Below, in pieces: positions 7,787 through 16,226 of a stretch of 36,720 bases of DNA. Source of the DNA: CAZTVF01 sp964616985. Its GTDB lineage: Bacteria > Planctomycetota > Phycisphaerae > SM23-33. The position numbers were made by a program, and so were the translations under genes. Location: NCBI GenBank assembly GCA_964616985.1, contig CAZTVF010000045.1:1-36720 (forward strand). Direction: 5' to 3'. The notes below the pieces were generated by a model that saw nothing but the letters and a program-made list of their open reading frames with translations, had not been told where the DNA came from and made no database searches. The first letter of the stretch is position 1. Each line of letters begins with the position of its first letter.

Positions 7787-7806
7787 GGCGGCCTGGGAAG
7801 GCCGCC
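7787..7806. repeat. partial copy of the AGGCCGCC hairpin repeat (family C)
   Basis: GGCGGCC and GGCCGCC arms around TGGGAA, followed after a few bases by ATTGGTAAAC. Both parts occur in the longer elements at 13960 and 15632, so this seems to be a truncated third copy. Confidence 0.5.
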
Positions 7807-7824
7807 ACCCCGGATTGGTAAACG

Positions 7825-7868
7825 AAAAAAAGAGGAAGCAGGTGTTTGGCCTGCTTCCTCTGCTTTTT
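7825..7868. terminator. bidirectional rho-independent terminator
   Basis: Arms GAGGAAGCAGG (7832-7842) and CCTGCTTCCTC (7850-7860) around a 7-base loop. AAAAAAA precedes the hairpin and TGCTTTTT follows, so it carries a U tract on both strands. It sits between the converging isomerase gene and purC. The rest of the 316-bp gap (7869-8060) shows nothing I recognise. Confidence 0.85.
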
Positions 7869-8060
7869 CAGTGACCAGGGGAAACCGAACTCAATGCTTC
7901 GGGGGTTCCTGGCGTCGATGGGGCGAACACCGTGTCCGGCTGTCGGGGCTGCTCTTTGCTGGCGACACGACGTACAACATCGTCCAGCGCTTGGGGCACT
8001 GGGTCGTCAGGCTGCTATCTGAACCGGTCTTGGCGGGATATCAAGAGGCCCCCCTGGCAA

Positions 8061-8954
8061 TCACGCCCAGGGAAACTCGCGGCCGGTCAGGCGGGTATAC
8101 GCCTCGACATACTTCTCGCGCGTCTTCTGCACGATGTCGATGGGCAGCGTGGGCCCCGGCGGGCGGCGGTTGAAGCCGATCTCGTCCAGCCAGTCGCGGA
8201 CGAACTGCTTGTCGAAGCTTGGCTGGTCGCGGCCGGGCTGGTAGAGGTCCGCCGGCCAGAAGCGGGAGGAGTCGGGCGTGAGGACCTCATCAATGAGGAT
8301 GAGCTTGCCGCTCTCATCAAGGCCCCACTCGAACTTCGTGTCAGCGATGATGATGCCCTTCTGCGCTGCATACGCCCGGGCCTTGTTGTACACCGCCAGC
8401 GAGCGGTCGCGAAGCTGCGCGGCCAGGTCCTTGCCCACGGTCTTGACAGCGATGTCAAAGCTGATGTTCTCGTCGTGGCCCGTCTCGGCCTTGGTCGAGG
8501 GCGTGAAGATCGGCTCGGGCAGCTGCGAGCACTGCTGCAGCCCCTTGGGCAGCTTGATGCCGCATACCGTGCCGCTCTTGGTGTATTCCTTGAAGCCCGA
8601 GCCCGCGAGATACCCGCGGACGATGCACTCGATGGGGACGACCTTGGCCTTGCGGCAGAGCATGAAGCGTCCGTCGAGCTCGTCGTTGCGGAGATCCTCC
8701 GGCAGGTCGGTCAGGCTGGTGGACAGCAGGTGGTTGGGTGTGATCTCGGCCAGCAGGTTGAACCAGAACAGGCTGATCTGGGTGAGGACGCGGCCCTTGT
8801 CGGGGATGCCGTTGGGCATGACCACGTCATAGGCGCTGATGCGGTCGGTCGCCACCATCAGCAGCCCCTGGGGCAGTTCGTACATGTCGCGAACTTTGCC
8901 CGAACGCTTGGGAAGCTCGCCCACCGATGTCGTCAGCAGTGCCGTAGTCTTCAT
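8061..8954 (-). CDS. purC: phosphoribosylaminoimidazole-succinocarboxamide synthase
   Basis: 297 residues, the length of the longer yeast-type SAICAR synthases. It joins CAIR and aspartate using ATP in purine synthesis. Family motifs: RSGKVRDMYELP, MVATDRISAYDVVMPNGIPDKGRVLTQ, VVPIECIVRGYLAGSGFKEY, FTPSTKAE-GHDENISF, and LIDEVLTPDSSRFWP with the metal-binding acidic residues. It is not clustered with other pur genes. The start at 8954 lacks a Shine-Dalgarno, but a strong promoter ends six bases before it, so the message is probably leaderless. Confidence 0.97.
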   Translation of the reverse strand: MKTTALLTTSVGELPKRSGKVRDMYELPQGLLMVATDRISAYDVVMPNGIPDKGRVLTQISLFWFNLLAEITPNHLLSTSLTDLPEDLRNDELDGRFMLCRKAKVVPIECIVRGYLAGSGFKEYTKSGTVCGIKLPKGLQQCSQLPEPIFTPSTKAETGHDENISFDIAVKTVGKDLAAQLRDRSLAVYNKARAYAAQKGIIIADTKFEWGLDESGKLILIDEVLTPDSSRFWPADLYQPGRDQPSFDKQFVRDWLDEIGFNRRPPGPTLPIDIVQKTREKYVEAYTRLTGREFPWA

Positions 8955-8960
8955 GCGAGT

Positions 8961-8989
8961 CTTCTACCCGAGCAGGCGGCTTTTTTCAA
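8961..8989 (-). promoter_or_regulatory. purC promoter, leaderless
   Basis: Read on the minus strand: TTGAAA (8984-8989), a 17-bp spacer and TAGAAG (8961-8966), then six bases to the ATG. Both boxes are close to consensus at ideal spacing. Confidence 0.7.
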
Positions 8990-9033
8990 GAGGGAAGCGA
9001 ACTGCCGGAGGGTAATCGCGTTCTCGGCTTTTT

Positions 9034-9103
9034 GTGGCATGGGCGTCCCGCCCATGAGCCTGCCTGCCGGCAGGCAGGCGCACGGGCAAGATGCCCGTGC
9101 CAC
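9034..9103. repeat. 70-bp cloverleaf-like palindromic element with flanking direct repeats
   Basis: An outer stem GTGGCA/TGCCAC encloses three hairpins in a row: TGGGCG with CGCCCA arms, the 22-bp palindrome GCCTGCCTGCC|GGCAGGCAGGC, and CACGGGC-AAGAT-GCCCGTG. The 14-mer GCGAACTGCCGGAG occurs on both sides (8997-9010 and 9121-9134) in the same orientation. It fills the gap between purC and the membrane protein gene. Confidence 0.75.
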
Positions 9104-9191
9104 GAGAATGCGAATGCCCTGCGAACTGCCGGAGCGAATGCACCCCAGCGGGCTTGCGCGCTGCATGACCCAAGGGCGGTGACAGGCTCGG

Positions 9192-9989
9192 TCAACGCAG
9201 TCGCGAATGGGCGAGATACGTCAGCAGGAATACGATCTGCGTCAGCACGTTCAGTGCCAGCCACGAGTGGCGGCGCAGGCCGCCGCTGAGGCGGCAGAGG
9301 ACGAAGCTGCCGGCGATGGCGGTCACCACCGTCAAGGCCGAGATCCAGCCCTGTGCCCAAGGACCCATGTAATGGAAGTAGAAGATGGTGCCGGCCAGCG
9401 GCAAGGACAGCGACAGGGCCGTGGTCATGGGGCCGCACCCGCGGGCGCAGGCGGCCAGGGCGGGCTCGGTCCGCTCGCCGGGGCGGCAGAACTGCGGCAT
9501 GATCAGCATACTCCAGACGCCCCAGAGGGGCATCAGCAGCAGCGCGCGGTAGAACTTGGCCTCGGGGCGGATCCACGCCAGCCACGCCGGCAGCGGAAAC
9601 TCCTCGCGGTACCATTGCGGCTGGAAGGACAGGAAACAGAAGCCCAGCCCCACCACCAGCATCGCCGCGGTCATGCCCCCGCCAGGGCGGCGATCAATGA
9701 CCTCGGCCAGGGCCGGGCCCGAGCGGCGCAGCGGCCAGACCACGTGCACCAGCAGCGTCGCGGCCGCGGGCATGATCAGCGGGTTGAAGTCGTCGAAGAC
9801 CCCCCACGCCAGCGACCACACGCCGCACAGCAGCAGCCCATGCAGCAGCCCCAGCAGCATGATCCCGCCTCCGGCGCGCGCGAAGCGATGCGCGGGCTGG
9901 GCGGCCAATGCCTCGTCCGACGCAACCAAAAGCATGTAGGCCGGCCGATACGTCAGCCAGGCCAGACACCGCAGGACCATCTGCAGCAT
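9192..9989 (-). CDS. multi-pass membrane protein, unknown
   Basis: 265 residues with about six hydrophobic segments: IMLLGLLHGLLLCGVWSLAW, LIMPAAATLLVHVVW, AAMLVVGLGFCFLS, ALLLMPLWGVWSMLIM, ALSLSLPLAGTIFYF, and two near the C-terminus ending VLTQIVFLLTYLAH. Loops carry Arg-rich patches (WPLRRSG, PGERTEP). I do not recognise the family. The ATG at 9989 follows the aldolase stop by 11 bp with GGGGAT upstream, so the two are probably co-transcribed. The open frame running up to 10340 overlaps the aldolase out of frame and is not used. A role in sugar uptake is possible from context only. Confidence 0.75.
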   Translation of the reverse strand: MLQMVLRCLAWLTYRPAYMLLVASDEALAAQPAHRFARAGGGIMLLGLLHGLLLCGVWSLAWGVFDDFNPLIMPAAATLLVHVVWPLRRSGPALAEVIDRRPGGGMTAAMLVVGLGFCFLSFQPQWYREEFPLPAWLAWIRPEAKFYRALLLMPLWGVWSMLIMPQFCRPGERTEPALAACARGCGPMTTALSLSLPLAGTIFYFHYMGPWAQGWISALTVVTAIAGSFVLCRLSGGLRRHSWLALNVLTQIVFLLTYLAHSRLR

Positions 9990-10000
9990 TCGGATCCCCG

Positions 10001-10654
10001 TCAGACTTTCTTCTTTCTCGCCTCGGCCACGATCTGCACGTACTGGGCCGCGAGGCGCTGGATCTGGGCGAAGTCGCCGGTGGCGAGGGCTTCCTTGGTC
10101 ACCAGGGCCGAGCCGACGCCCAGGGTGACGGCGCCCGCGGCGATCCACGAGGCGGCCGTGGTCAAGTCCACGCCGCCGGTGGGCGTGAGCTTCAGGTGCG
10201 GCATGGGGGCCAGGATGTCCTTGAAGTACTGGGGCCCGAACTGCCCGGCCGGGAAGACCTTGACCGCATCGGCCCCGGCCTCGGTGGCGGCGAGAATTTC
10301 GGTGGGCGTAAAGGCGCCCGGGATGCAGGGCACGCCGCAATCATGGGCGGCGTCGACGACTTCTTTCTTGAAGATCGGCGAGATGACGTACTGGGCGCCG
10401 GCGGCAACGGCCTCGCGGGCGACCTTGGCCGAGAGCACGCTGCCGACGCCGATGAAGGCGAGGTCGCCGAGGGTCTTGCGGCAGTCGGCGATGACGGCCA
10501 GGGCGTTGGGCGTGGTCATCGTGATTTCAATGCACTCGACGCCGCCGGCCTGCAGGGCCTTGGCCACCTCGATGAGCTGGTCGGAATTCTTCGCCCGCAC
10601 GATGGCGATGACGCCCGTGCGGCAGAGCCTGGAAACTGCGGATGCGCGGTCCAC
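10001..10654 (-). CDS. eda: KDPG/KHG aldolase
   Basis: 217 residues of the class I 2-keto-3-deoxy-6-phosphogluconate aldolase family. It splits KDPG into pyruvate and glyceraldehyde-3-phosphate in the Entner-Doudoroff and hexuronate pathways. Motifs: GVIAIVRAKNSD, GGVECIEITMTTPNA (catalytic Glu in EIT), FIGVGSVLSA, GAQYVISPIF, PGAFTPTEI, ADAVKVFPAGQFGP with the Schiff-base Lys in VKVFPA, and LTPTGGVDL. The start is GTG at 10654, with AAAGGAA six bases upstream; the upstream extension has no conserved content. It precedes the membrane protein gene in a likely two-gene unit. Confidence 0.93.
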   Translation of the reverse strand: MDRASAVSRLCRTGVIAIVRAKNSDQLIEVAKALQAGGVECIEITMTTPNALAVIADCRKTLGDLAFIGVGSVLSAKVAREAVAAGAQYVISPIFKKEVVDAAHDCGVPCIPGAFTPTEILAATEAGADAVKVFPAGQFGPQYFKDILAPMPHLKLTPTGGVDLTTAASWIAAGAVTLGVGSALVTKEALATGDFAQIQRLAAQYVQIVAEARKKKV

Positions 10655-10836
10655 TGGTGATTCCTTTCGGTTACGGTGCGTGGATGTTAATCGCCGGCCC
10701 ATGCCAAAGCAAGAACACGCGCGGGCGCTGGTGCAAAACGTCCCGCGATGGTGTTCCACCCCTTGCGGCAACTGTCGCAGAGGATGTCCGCCCTGTCATC
10801 GTGGTCACAGGCGGGGGCAAGTGGGATCGTGCCCGC

Positions 10837-12333
10837 TCACTCCGTGGGCTGGCGGAAGGGAGAGGCGGGGAGGCCTTCCTTGTTGTACAGCGTGCAGGGC
10901 GGCATGCCGGCCCAGGCGTAGCGAAGGGCGATGGGCTTGGCCACGTCCTTGTGCGAGACCACCACGGTGGCGCCCTCGATGCGTGCGTCGGCCTCGACGA
11001 AGGCGCCGCCCTCTCCCTTGATCTCAAAACCCAGGAGCTTGTCGCCCTTGACGACCAGCCCGCCGCCAACGTTGTCGAATTCCACCACGTACTGCCCGCC
11101 CCGCAATTCGATCTTCCGGGGCGTCGGCCCGCAGGCGACGAGGTCTTTCTCGCCGTACGCCAGCCGCCGGGCCTGAAGGAACAGCCGCTGCCCCACCGGC
11201 AGCTTCTTGGCCGGGTGAATGTCATACGGGTCGCCCACGTCGATCGTGATCGCCAGGCCCGTCCGCGGCACGGACTGGTACGTCATCAGCTGCGCCTCGC
11301 GGACGCCGCAGAAACCGTGGTCGGCGTTGGCCTTGTTGTAGATGGCCAGGCTGTTGGCGTCCATGTCCAGCCGCTTGTCCTGGGGGCCCTTATGCGTCAC
11401 GAAGCCCGGCAACTGCACGATCAGGAAAGGCAGGTTGGCGTCGTTCCACGCCTTGCGCCAACTGGAGATCAGCGCCGGCAGCGTCGCGCGATATTCCTTG
11501 CCGCGCCCGCCGTTCATCTCGCCCTGGTAATAGATGAAACCCCGAACGGGGAACCCCGCCAGGGGCGCGATGTTCGCGTTGAAGCACTGGCTCGTGGCGT
11601 TGGGGTAAGGCTTCTTGCGGAGCGACGCGATCTCCGGCGTCGCGGCCACCGTGTCGTCATCCACCCACGACTCGGCCGGCATGATGGCGCCCACCTCGAC
11701 CATGCCCACGGGCACGTTGCCATCGAAGTGCTTGTACAATTCGCGGGCGAAGAAGTAGCTCACGGCCGACGAGCAGCCGGGCACGTCCTTCTTGCTCGAC
11801 CGCGGCAGGGTATAGATCGTGTTCTCCCACTTCAGCGGCCCCCAGTAGCCCTCGGCGACGGTCTGCGGCTTGTCGCATTTGGACGGGTCGCGCTTCCCGG
11901 CCAGCACCACGCGGATGTTGGGGTACTTCGTCCGCTCGGCGATGGCCTCGGCGGCGCCCTCGGCGTCTTCCATGGGCATGAGCATGTTCGACTGCCCGCA
12001 GATCAGCCACACCTCGCCCACCATCACCTGCGTCAGGAGGATGGCGTTGCCGATGTCCTTGGGCAGCACGGCCAGCGTGTGCGGGCCGCCGGCGGGCATG
12101 GGCTCAAACACCACGCGCCAGTTGCCGTCCTTGGCGACGGTCTTGATCTTCTGCTCCCCCAGCGTGACGGTGAGCTCTTCATTGGCGTCGGCCGTGCCCC
12201 ACACGGGGATCGGCACGCCGCGCTGCAGCACCATGTTCTCGGAGAAGATTGACGGCATCGTCACCGTCCCGGCGGCGGCCAGCGAAGCCAGACAGAGAAC
12301 CGCCACCAGACCAACGGTCATGTTCACGTTCAT
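10837..12333 (-). CDS. secreted sialate O-acetylesterase
   Basis: 498 residues with an N-terminal signal peptide (MNVNMTVGLVAVLCLASLAAA). The SGNH-type catalytic serine is in ICGQSNM near residue 115. Later come GFIYYQGEMNG (family YYQGExN), LPFLIVQLPGF, and IDVGDPYDIHP with the catalytic Asp and His. This is the 9-O-acetyl-sialate esterase family, which also covers acetyl-xylan and other sugar esterases in Planctomycetes. It acts outside the cytoplasm on acetylated glycans. Its ATG overlaps the stop of the upstream symporter (ATGA), which indicates translational coupling. The exact sugar cannot be told from sequence. Confidence 0.92.
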   Translation of the reverse strand: MNVNMTVGLVAVLCLASLAAAGTVTMPSIFSENMVLQRGVPIPVWGTADANEELTVTLGEQKIKTVAKDGNWRVVFEPMPAGGPHTLAVLPKDIGNAILLTQVMVGEVWLICGQSNMLMPMEDAEGAAEAIAERTKYPNIRVVLAGKRDPSKCDKPQTVAEGYWGPLKWENTIYTLPRSSKKDVPGCSSAVSYFFARELYKHFDGNVPVGMVEVGAIMPAESWVDDDTVAATPEIASLRKKPYPNATSQCFNANIAPLAGFPVRGFIYYQGEMNGGRGKEYRATLPALISSWRKAWNDANLPFLIVQLPGFVTHKGPQDKRLDMDANSLAIYNKANADHGFCGVREAQLMTYQSVPRTGLAITIDVGDPYDIHPAKKLPVGQRLFLQARRLAYGEKDLVACGPTPRKIELRGGQYVVEFDNVGGGLVVKGDKLLGFEIKGEGGAFVEADARIEGATVVVSHKDVAKPIALRYAWAGMPPCTLYNKEGLPASPFRQPTE

Positions 12334-13784
12334 TTTGCAGTCTCCGAAGGTTCGATCAAAGGGGCCAGGGCCTGCCCGTCGGCCAGCGCGTCGAGCTTGC
12401 CCTGCCAGAGATATTTCCGGGTCTGGGCCACCACCACGCCGCTGAGCAGCAGCAGTGCCACCAGGTTGGGCACGGCCATGCAGGCATTGGCGATGTCGGC
12501 GAAGTCCCAGACGGACGTGGGCAACACCACCGAGCCTACCATGACCGCCAGCACCCACAGGTAGCGATAATAGCGGATCGACCGCGTGCCGAAGAGGTAT
12601 TCGACGGCTTTTTCGCCGTAGTACGACCATCCCAGGATGGTCGAGAAGACGAAGGTCAGCAGGCCGACGGCCAGGACGATGGGGCCGACGTAGGCGAAGT
12701 GGGCGAAGGTGGCGTTGGTGAGGGCGGCGCCCTTGAGGCCGTTTTGCCACTCGCCGCCGTTAACCAGCACCAGCCCCGTCATCGCACAGACGACGACGGT
12801 GTCCCAGAACGTGCCGGTCGAGGAGACCAGCGCCTGCCGCACAGGATTGCACGTCTGCGCCGCAGCCGCCACGATCGGGGCCGAGCCCAGGCCCGATTCG
12901 TTGGAGAAAAGCCCGCGAGCGACGCCGTACCGCATCGCCTCCTTGACGCCCGCGCCGACGAAGCCGCCCGCCGCCGCCTGCCCGGTAAATGCGCTTTGAA
13001 GGATCAGCATGACGGTCGAACCCAGCGTGTCGTACTTCATCACCAGCAGCACCAGGCAGCCCAGGACGTAGAAGATCGCCATGAACGGCACGAGGAGTTG
13101 GCACACCCGCGAAATCGAGCGGATGCCGCCCAGCACCACCATCGCCGTCAGCACCGTCATCGCCAGGCCCACGATCCACTGCAACATGCTGGCCGAGCCG
13201 ATCTGCTGGCCCAGGAACGTGTCGGACGCCACCGGCCAAGTCGTCTTGATGAGGTCGTTGATCGAGTTGGCCTGCACCATGTTGCCGATGCCGAACGCGG
13301 CGATGGCCGTGAAGATGGCAAAGAGGATGCCCAGCCAGCGGCACTTGAGGCCGCGCTCCAGCGCGTACATCGGCCCGCCCGCCATCTGGCCGTTGGGCAT
13401 CACGACGCGGTAATGCACCGCCAGCAGGGCCTCGGAGTATTTCGTCGCGATGCCGAATACGCCCGTCAGCCACATCCACAGCACCGCCCCGGGGCCGCCG
13501 AAGCCGATGGCCGTCGCCACACCCACGATGTTGCCCGTGCCGATGGTGGCCGCCAGCGCCGTCGTCAGCGCGCCGAACTGGCTGATATCGCCCTGGCCCT
13601 CCCCGCGGCGAGTGACCGATATCTTGATGGCCGTGCCGATGTACCGCTGCATGAAACGCAGGCGGACGGTCAGGAACAGGTGCGTGCCAAACAGCAGCAC
13701 CAGCAGCGGCCAGCCCCACATGAACCCGCTGATCTGGCCAAGCCAGTAAGCGATGCCGTTCGCCACATACTGAAGACCGTCCAT
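12330..13784 (-). CDS. alanine/glycine:sodium symporter (AGCS family)
   Basis: 484 residues and about ten or more membrane segments. The family signature is clear: FGALTTALAATIGTGNIVGVATAIGFGGPGAVLWMW, then TKYSEALLAVHYR, GGPMYALERG, GVARGLFSNESGLGSAPI and the C-terminal GWSYYGEKAVEYLFG. AGCS carriers import alanine or glycine with sodium. AAAGGAAAGACT precedes the ATG. The last codon overlaps the sialate esterase start, so the two form an operon. Pairing an amino-acid symporter with a glycan esterase is odd and may mean it carries a glycan-derived solute; that is inference. Confidence 0.95.
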   Translation of the reverse strand: MDGLQYVANGIAYWLGQISGFMWGWPLLVLLFGTHLFLTVRLRFMQRYIGTAIKISVTRRGEGQGDISQFGALTTALAATIGTGNIVGVATAIGFGGPGAVLWMWLTGVFGIATKYSEALLAVHYRVVMPNGQMAGGPMYALERGLKCRWLGILFAIFTAIAAFGIGNMVQANSINDLIKTTWPVASDTFLGQQIGSASMLQWIVGLAMTVLTAMVVLGGIRSISRVCQLLVPFMAIFYVLGCLVLLVMKYDTLGSTVMLILQSAFTGQAAAGGFVGAGVKEAMRYGVARGLFSNESGLGSAPIVAAAAQTCNPVRQALVSSTGTFWDTVVVCAMTGLVLVNGGEWQNGLKGAALTNATFAHFAYVGPIVLAVGLLTFVFSTILGWSYYGEKAVEYLFGTRSIRYYRYLWVLAVMVGSVVLPTSVWDFADIANACMAVPNLVALLLLSGVVVAQTRKYLWQGKLDALADGQALAPLIEPSETAK

Positions 13785-13959
13785 AGTCTTTCCTTTGAAT
13801 TGCTCCGCCCGCCCGCCATCCTGGCCGGCCGGCTGGAGTGCGGATTATCCCACCCCACCTCGGCGATTGGCAAGAAAGAACCTCCCGCGCCGCAGGTAGG
13901 GCATGCAGGTTCTGGCCGCAGGCCAGGTTCTGCATGCCGAATCGCTCCAATGGCTGGCG

Positions 13960-14078
13960 GCCTTCCAAGGCCGCCGTTCCAAAGGGTGGCGGCCTTCCCA
14001 GGCCGGCGCCCACAGAAGAAGAACATCAGCAAACATGCTTTTGGCCCTACGGGCCTAGAAGCATGGCACCCGGTCCAT
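13960..14078. repeat. composite hairpin repeat, family C, copy 1
   Basis: GGCGGCCTTCCAAGGCCGCC and a second related hairpin are followed by AGAAGAACAT and then CATGCTTTTGGCCC-TAC-GGGCCTAGAAGCATG, ending GGCACCCGGTCC. Copy 2 lies at 15632-15722 in the same orientation, on the other side of the FAD oxidoreductase gene. The remainder of the 436-bp gap from 13785 has no gene that I can support. Confidence 0.75.
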
Positions 14079-14220
14079 CGCTCGCATGGCACCCGATCTC
14101 GAGCATGGCATCTCACGGCTCCCAGCACTGCCCGACGCCACGCGTTCCCCGCCTTGCGTCGGGCCGCCAAATCCGTCATCATTCCCCCCGCGGCGACGGC
14201 CGCTCAACAAGGAGACGTCG

Positions 14221-15561
14221 ATGGCCAAGTACACGATGCCGGCGCAGGAACTTCCGCTCGATGATTCGTGGGATGTGATCGTTGCCGGCGGCGGGCCTGC
14301 GGGCTGCACCGCGGCGATCGCGGCCGCTCGCGAGGGCGCGCGAACCCTTCTCATCGAAGCCACCGGGGCCCTGGGCGGCATGGGCACCTCCGGCCTGGTG
14401 CCCGCCTGGTGCCCGTTCACCGACAAGGAAAAGATCATCTACAAAGGCCTGGCCGAGAAGATCCTGATGGCCTGCAGCACGAAGATGCCGCACGTGGGCG
14501 CCGGCTGGACCGACTGGGCCCCCATCGATCCCGAACGCCTCAAACGCATCTACGACGACATGGTCACCGCGGCCGGGGCCACGGTGCTATTCAATACGCA
14601 GATCACCGCCGCATTCCGCGGCGCGGCCGGCAAAGTGGACACGCTCGTCGCCGCCAGCAAGGCCGGGCTGGCCGCGTACCGCGCGAAGGTGTACGTCGAC
14701 TGCACGGGCGACGCCGACATCGCCGCCTGGGGCGGGGCGGAAATCCTCAAGGGCGAGACCAGGACCGGCGACCTCCAGCCGGCGACGCACTGCTTTATCC
14801 TGACCAACGTGGACACCTACGCGTACCGGCACTGCGGGTCGATCAGTTGGGGCCCCAACATGATCATGCCCAAGATCCTCGCCAGCGGCAAATACCCCGA
14901 GATCCCCGACGGCCACTCCTGCAACGCCCTCATCGGCCCGGGCGCGGTGGGCTTCAACGCCGGACACGTATGGCACGTCGATAATACGAATCCCGCCAGC
15001 GTCTCAGCCGCCCTCATGCAGGGCCGCAGGATCGCCGAGGCCTTCCAGCGGGCGATGGCCGAGTTCTTCCCGCAGGCGTTCGCGAATTCGTTCCTGGTGG
15101 CCACCGGGTCGCTCTTGGGCATTCGCGAGACGCGCCGCGTCGTCGGCGATTACATGCTGACGTTCGACGACTACGTCGCCCGCCGCAGCTTTGAGGACGA
15201 GATCTGCCGCAACTCCTACTACATCGACATCCACGCGGCCAAGGCCGACAGCGACCCCAGCGGCCTGGACCGCGAAAAGTTCGAGGCCAAGACGTACCGG
15301 TACGGCAAGGGCGAGTCGCACGGCGTGCCCTACCGCTGCCTGACGCCCAAGGGCCTGGACAACGTGCTGGTCGCCGGGCGGAGCATTTCCTGCGACCGGG
15401 CCGTGCAGGGCAGCGTCCGCGTCATGCCCGTATGCCTGGCCATGGGCGAAGCCGCCGGCCTGGCCGCCGCCCGCGCCGCCGCCAGCGGCAAGAGCATCCA
15501 CGCTGTTGACACGCAGGAGCTGAGGGCGAAGCTGAGAGAGTACGGCGCGTACCTGCCGTAG
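14221..15561 (+). CDS. FAD-dependent oxidoreductase
   Basis: 446 residues of the FAD_oxidored family. A Rossmann dinucleotide fold starts at residue 19: DVIVAGGGPAGCTAAIAA, followed by EGARTLLIEATGALGGMGTSG. The segment YVDCTGDADIAAWGGAE is the second FAD contact typical of the family. The C-terminal PKGLDNVLVAGRSISCDRAVQGSVRVMP matches the usual substrate-site end. Members are planctomycete-rich and usually of unknown substrate, often sugars or hydroxy acids. AAGGAGACGTCG precedes this ATG, which excludes the longer open frame from 14086. The gene stands alone between two direct copies of a hairpin repeat. Confidence 0.9.
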   Translation: MAKYTMPAQELPLDDSWDVIVAGGGPAGCTAAIAAAREGARTLLIEATGALGGMGTSGLVPAWCPFTDKEKIIYKGLAEKILMACSTKMPHVGAGWTDWAPIDPERLKRIYDDMVTAAGATVLFNTQITAAFRGAAGKVDTLVAASKAGLAAYRAKVYVDCTGDADIAAWGGAEILKGETRTGDLQPATHCFILTNVDTYAYRHCGSISWGPNMIMPKILASGKYPEIPDGHSCNALIGPGAVGFNAGHVWHVDNTNPASVSAALMQGRRIAEAFQRAMAEFFPQAFANSFLVATGSLLGIRETRRVVGDYMLTFDDYVARRSFEDEICRNSYYIDIHAAKADSDPSGLDREKFEAKTYRYGKGESHGVPYRCLTPKGLDNVLVAGRSISCDRAVQGSVRVMPVCLAMGEAAGLAAARAAASGKSIHAVDTQELRAKLREYGAYLP

Positions 15562-15631
15562 GATCGGCCAAGAACCGGAAATTCGAAATACAGCTCGAAA
15601 TACGAAACGAAGAAGAAGAGAAGCTCGAAAT

Positions 15632-15722
15632 ATGGGGCCTTCCTAGGCCGCCGCCCGTAGAAAAGCATTGGTAAACATGCTTTTGGCCCTACGGGCCTAA
15701 AAGCATGGCACCCGGTCCGGCA
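15632..15722. repeat. composite hairpin repeat, family C, copy 2
   Basis: GGGGCCTTCCTAGGCCGCC, AGAAAAGCATTGGTAAAC, then CATGCTTTTGGCCC-TAC-GGGCCTAAAAGCATG and GGCACCCGGTCC. The last 45 bases match copy 1 with one or two changes. Confidence 0.75.
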
Positions 15723-15731
15723 CCCGCTCAT

Positions 15732-16211
15732 TCAGGCCGTCTTCGTCAGCTCCTCCAGCAGCTCGCGTATCGTCTTGCCAAGCACGGGGTGACGCAGATC
15801 GGGGGCGAGTTGCGCCAGCGGCTGCAGGACGAAGAGGCGCTCGTGCAGGCGGGGATGCGGGAGCGTGAGTGCGGGCGTGTCGAGAACCAGATCGTCGTAG
15901 AGCAGCAGGTCCAGGTCGCACGTCCGCGCCCCCCATCGCCCTTCGCTGCGGCGGTCGCGGCCGAGGTCTCGCTCGATCCGCAAGGCCGCAGCCAGCAGGT
16001 CCTGCGGCGTCAGCGTGGTGTGAACCTCGATGACGGCGTTGAGATACTTGCCCTGGCCGGCGGGCCCGCCGGCGGGATCGGTCTCGATGGGGTCCGAAAC
16101 GCGGGCGACGACCACGCCGAGCAGGCCTTCGATGGCCTTGACTGCCGCGTCGAACGTGGCCTCGCGGTCGCCGAGGTTGCTGCCGAACGCGATGTAGGCG
16201 GTGTGGGGCAT
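15732..16211 (-). CDS. folK: 2-amino-4-hydroxy-6-hydroxymethyldihydropteridine pyrophosphokinase
   Basis: 159 residues, the usual HPPK size. It transfers pyrophosphate from ATP to the pterin in folate synthesis. Motifs: AYIAFGSNLGDREATFDAAV, GGPAGQGKYLNAVIEV, LRIERDLGRDR, the signature RWGARTCDLDLLLYDD with the metal-binding DLD aspartates, and LPHPRLHERLFVLQPL. The ATG at 16211 is preferred to the in-frame GTG at 16220 because GTGAG lies just upstream. It follows the 139-residue unknown gene by 15 bp in the same direction, suggesting co-transcription. Confidence 0.95.
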   Translation of the reverse strand: MPHTAYIAFGSNLGDREATFDAAVKAIEGLLGVVVARVSDPIETDPAGGPAGQGKYLNAVIEVHTTLTPQDLLAAALRIERDLGRDRRSEGRWGARTCDLDLLLYDDLVLDTPALTLPHPRLHERLFVLQPLAQLAPDLRHPVLGKTIRELLEELTKTA

Positions 16212-16226
16212 AGGGCTCACACGGAG

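Noticed and set aside
9207..11021. 604-residue plus-strand open frame
   Set aside because: It overlaps the membrane protein and the aldolase on the other strand, and has shadow composition and no ribosome site.
12249..14264. 671-residue plus-strand open frame
   Set aside because: It is antisense to the AGCS symporter, which has a complete signature.
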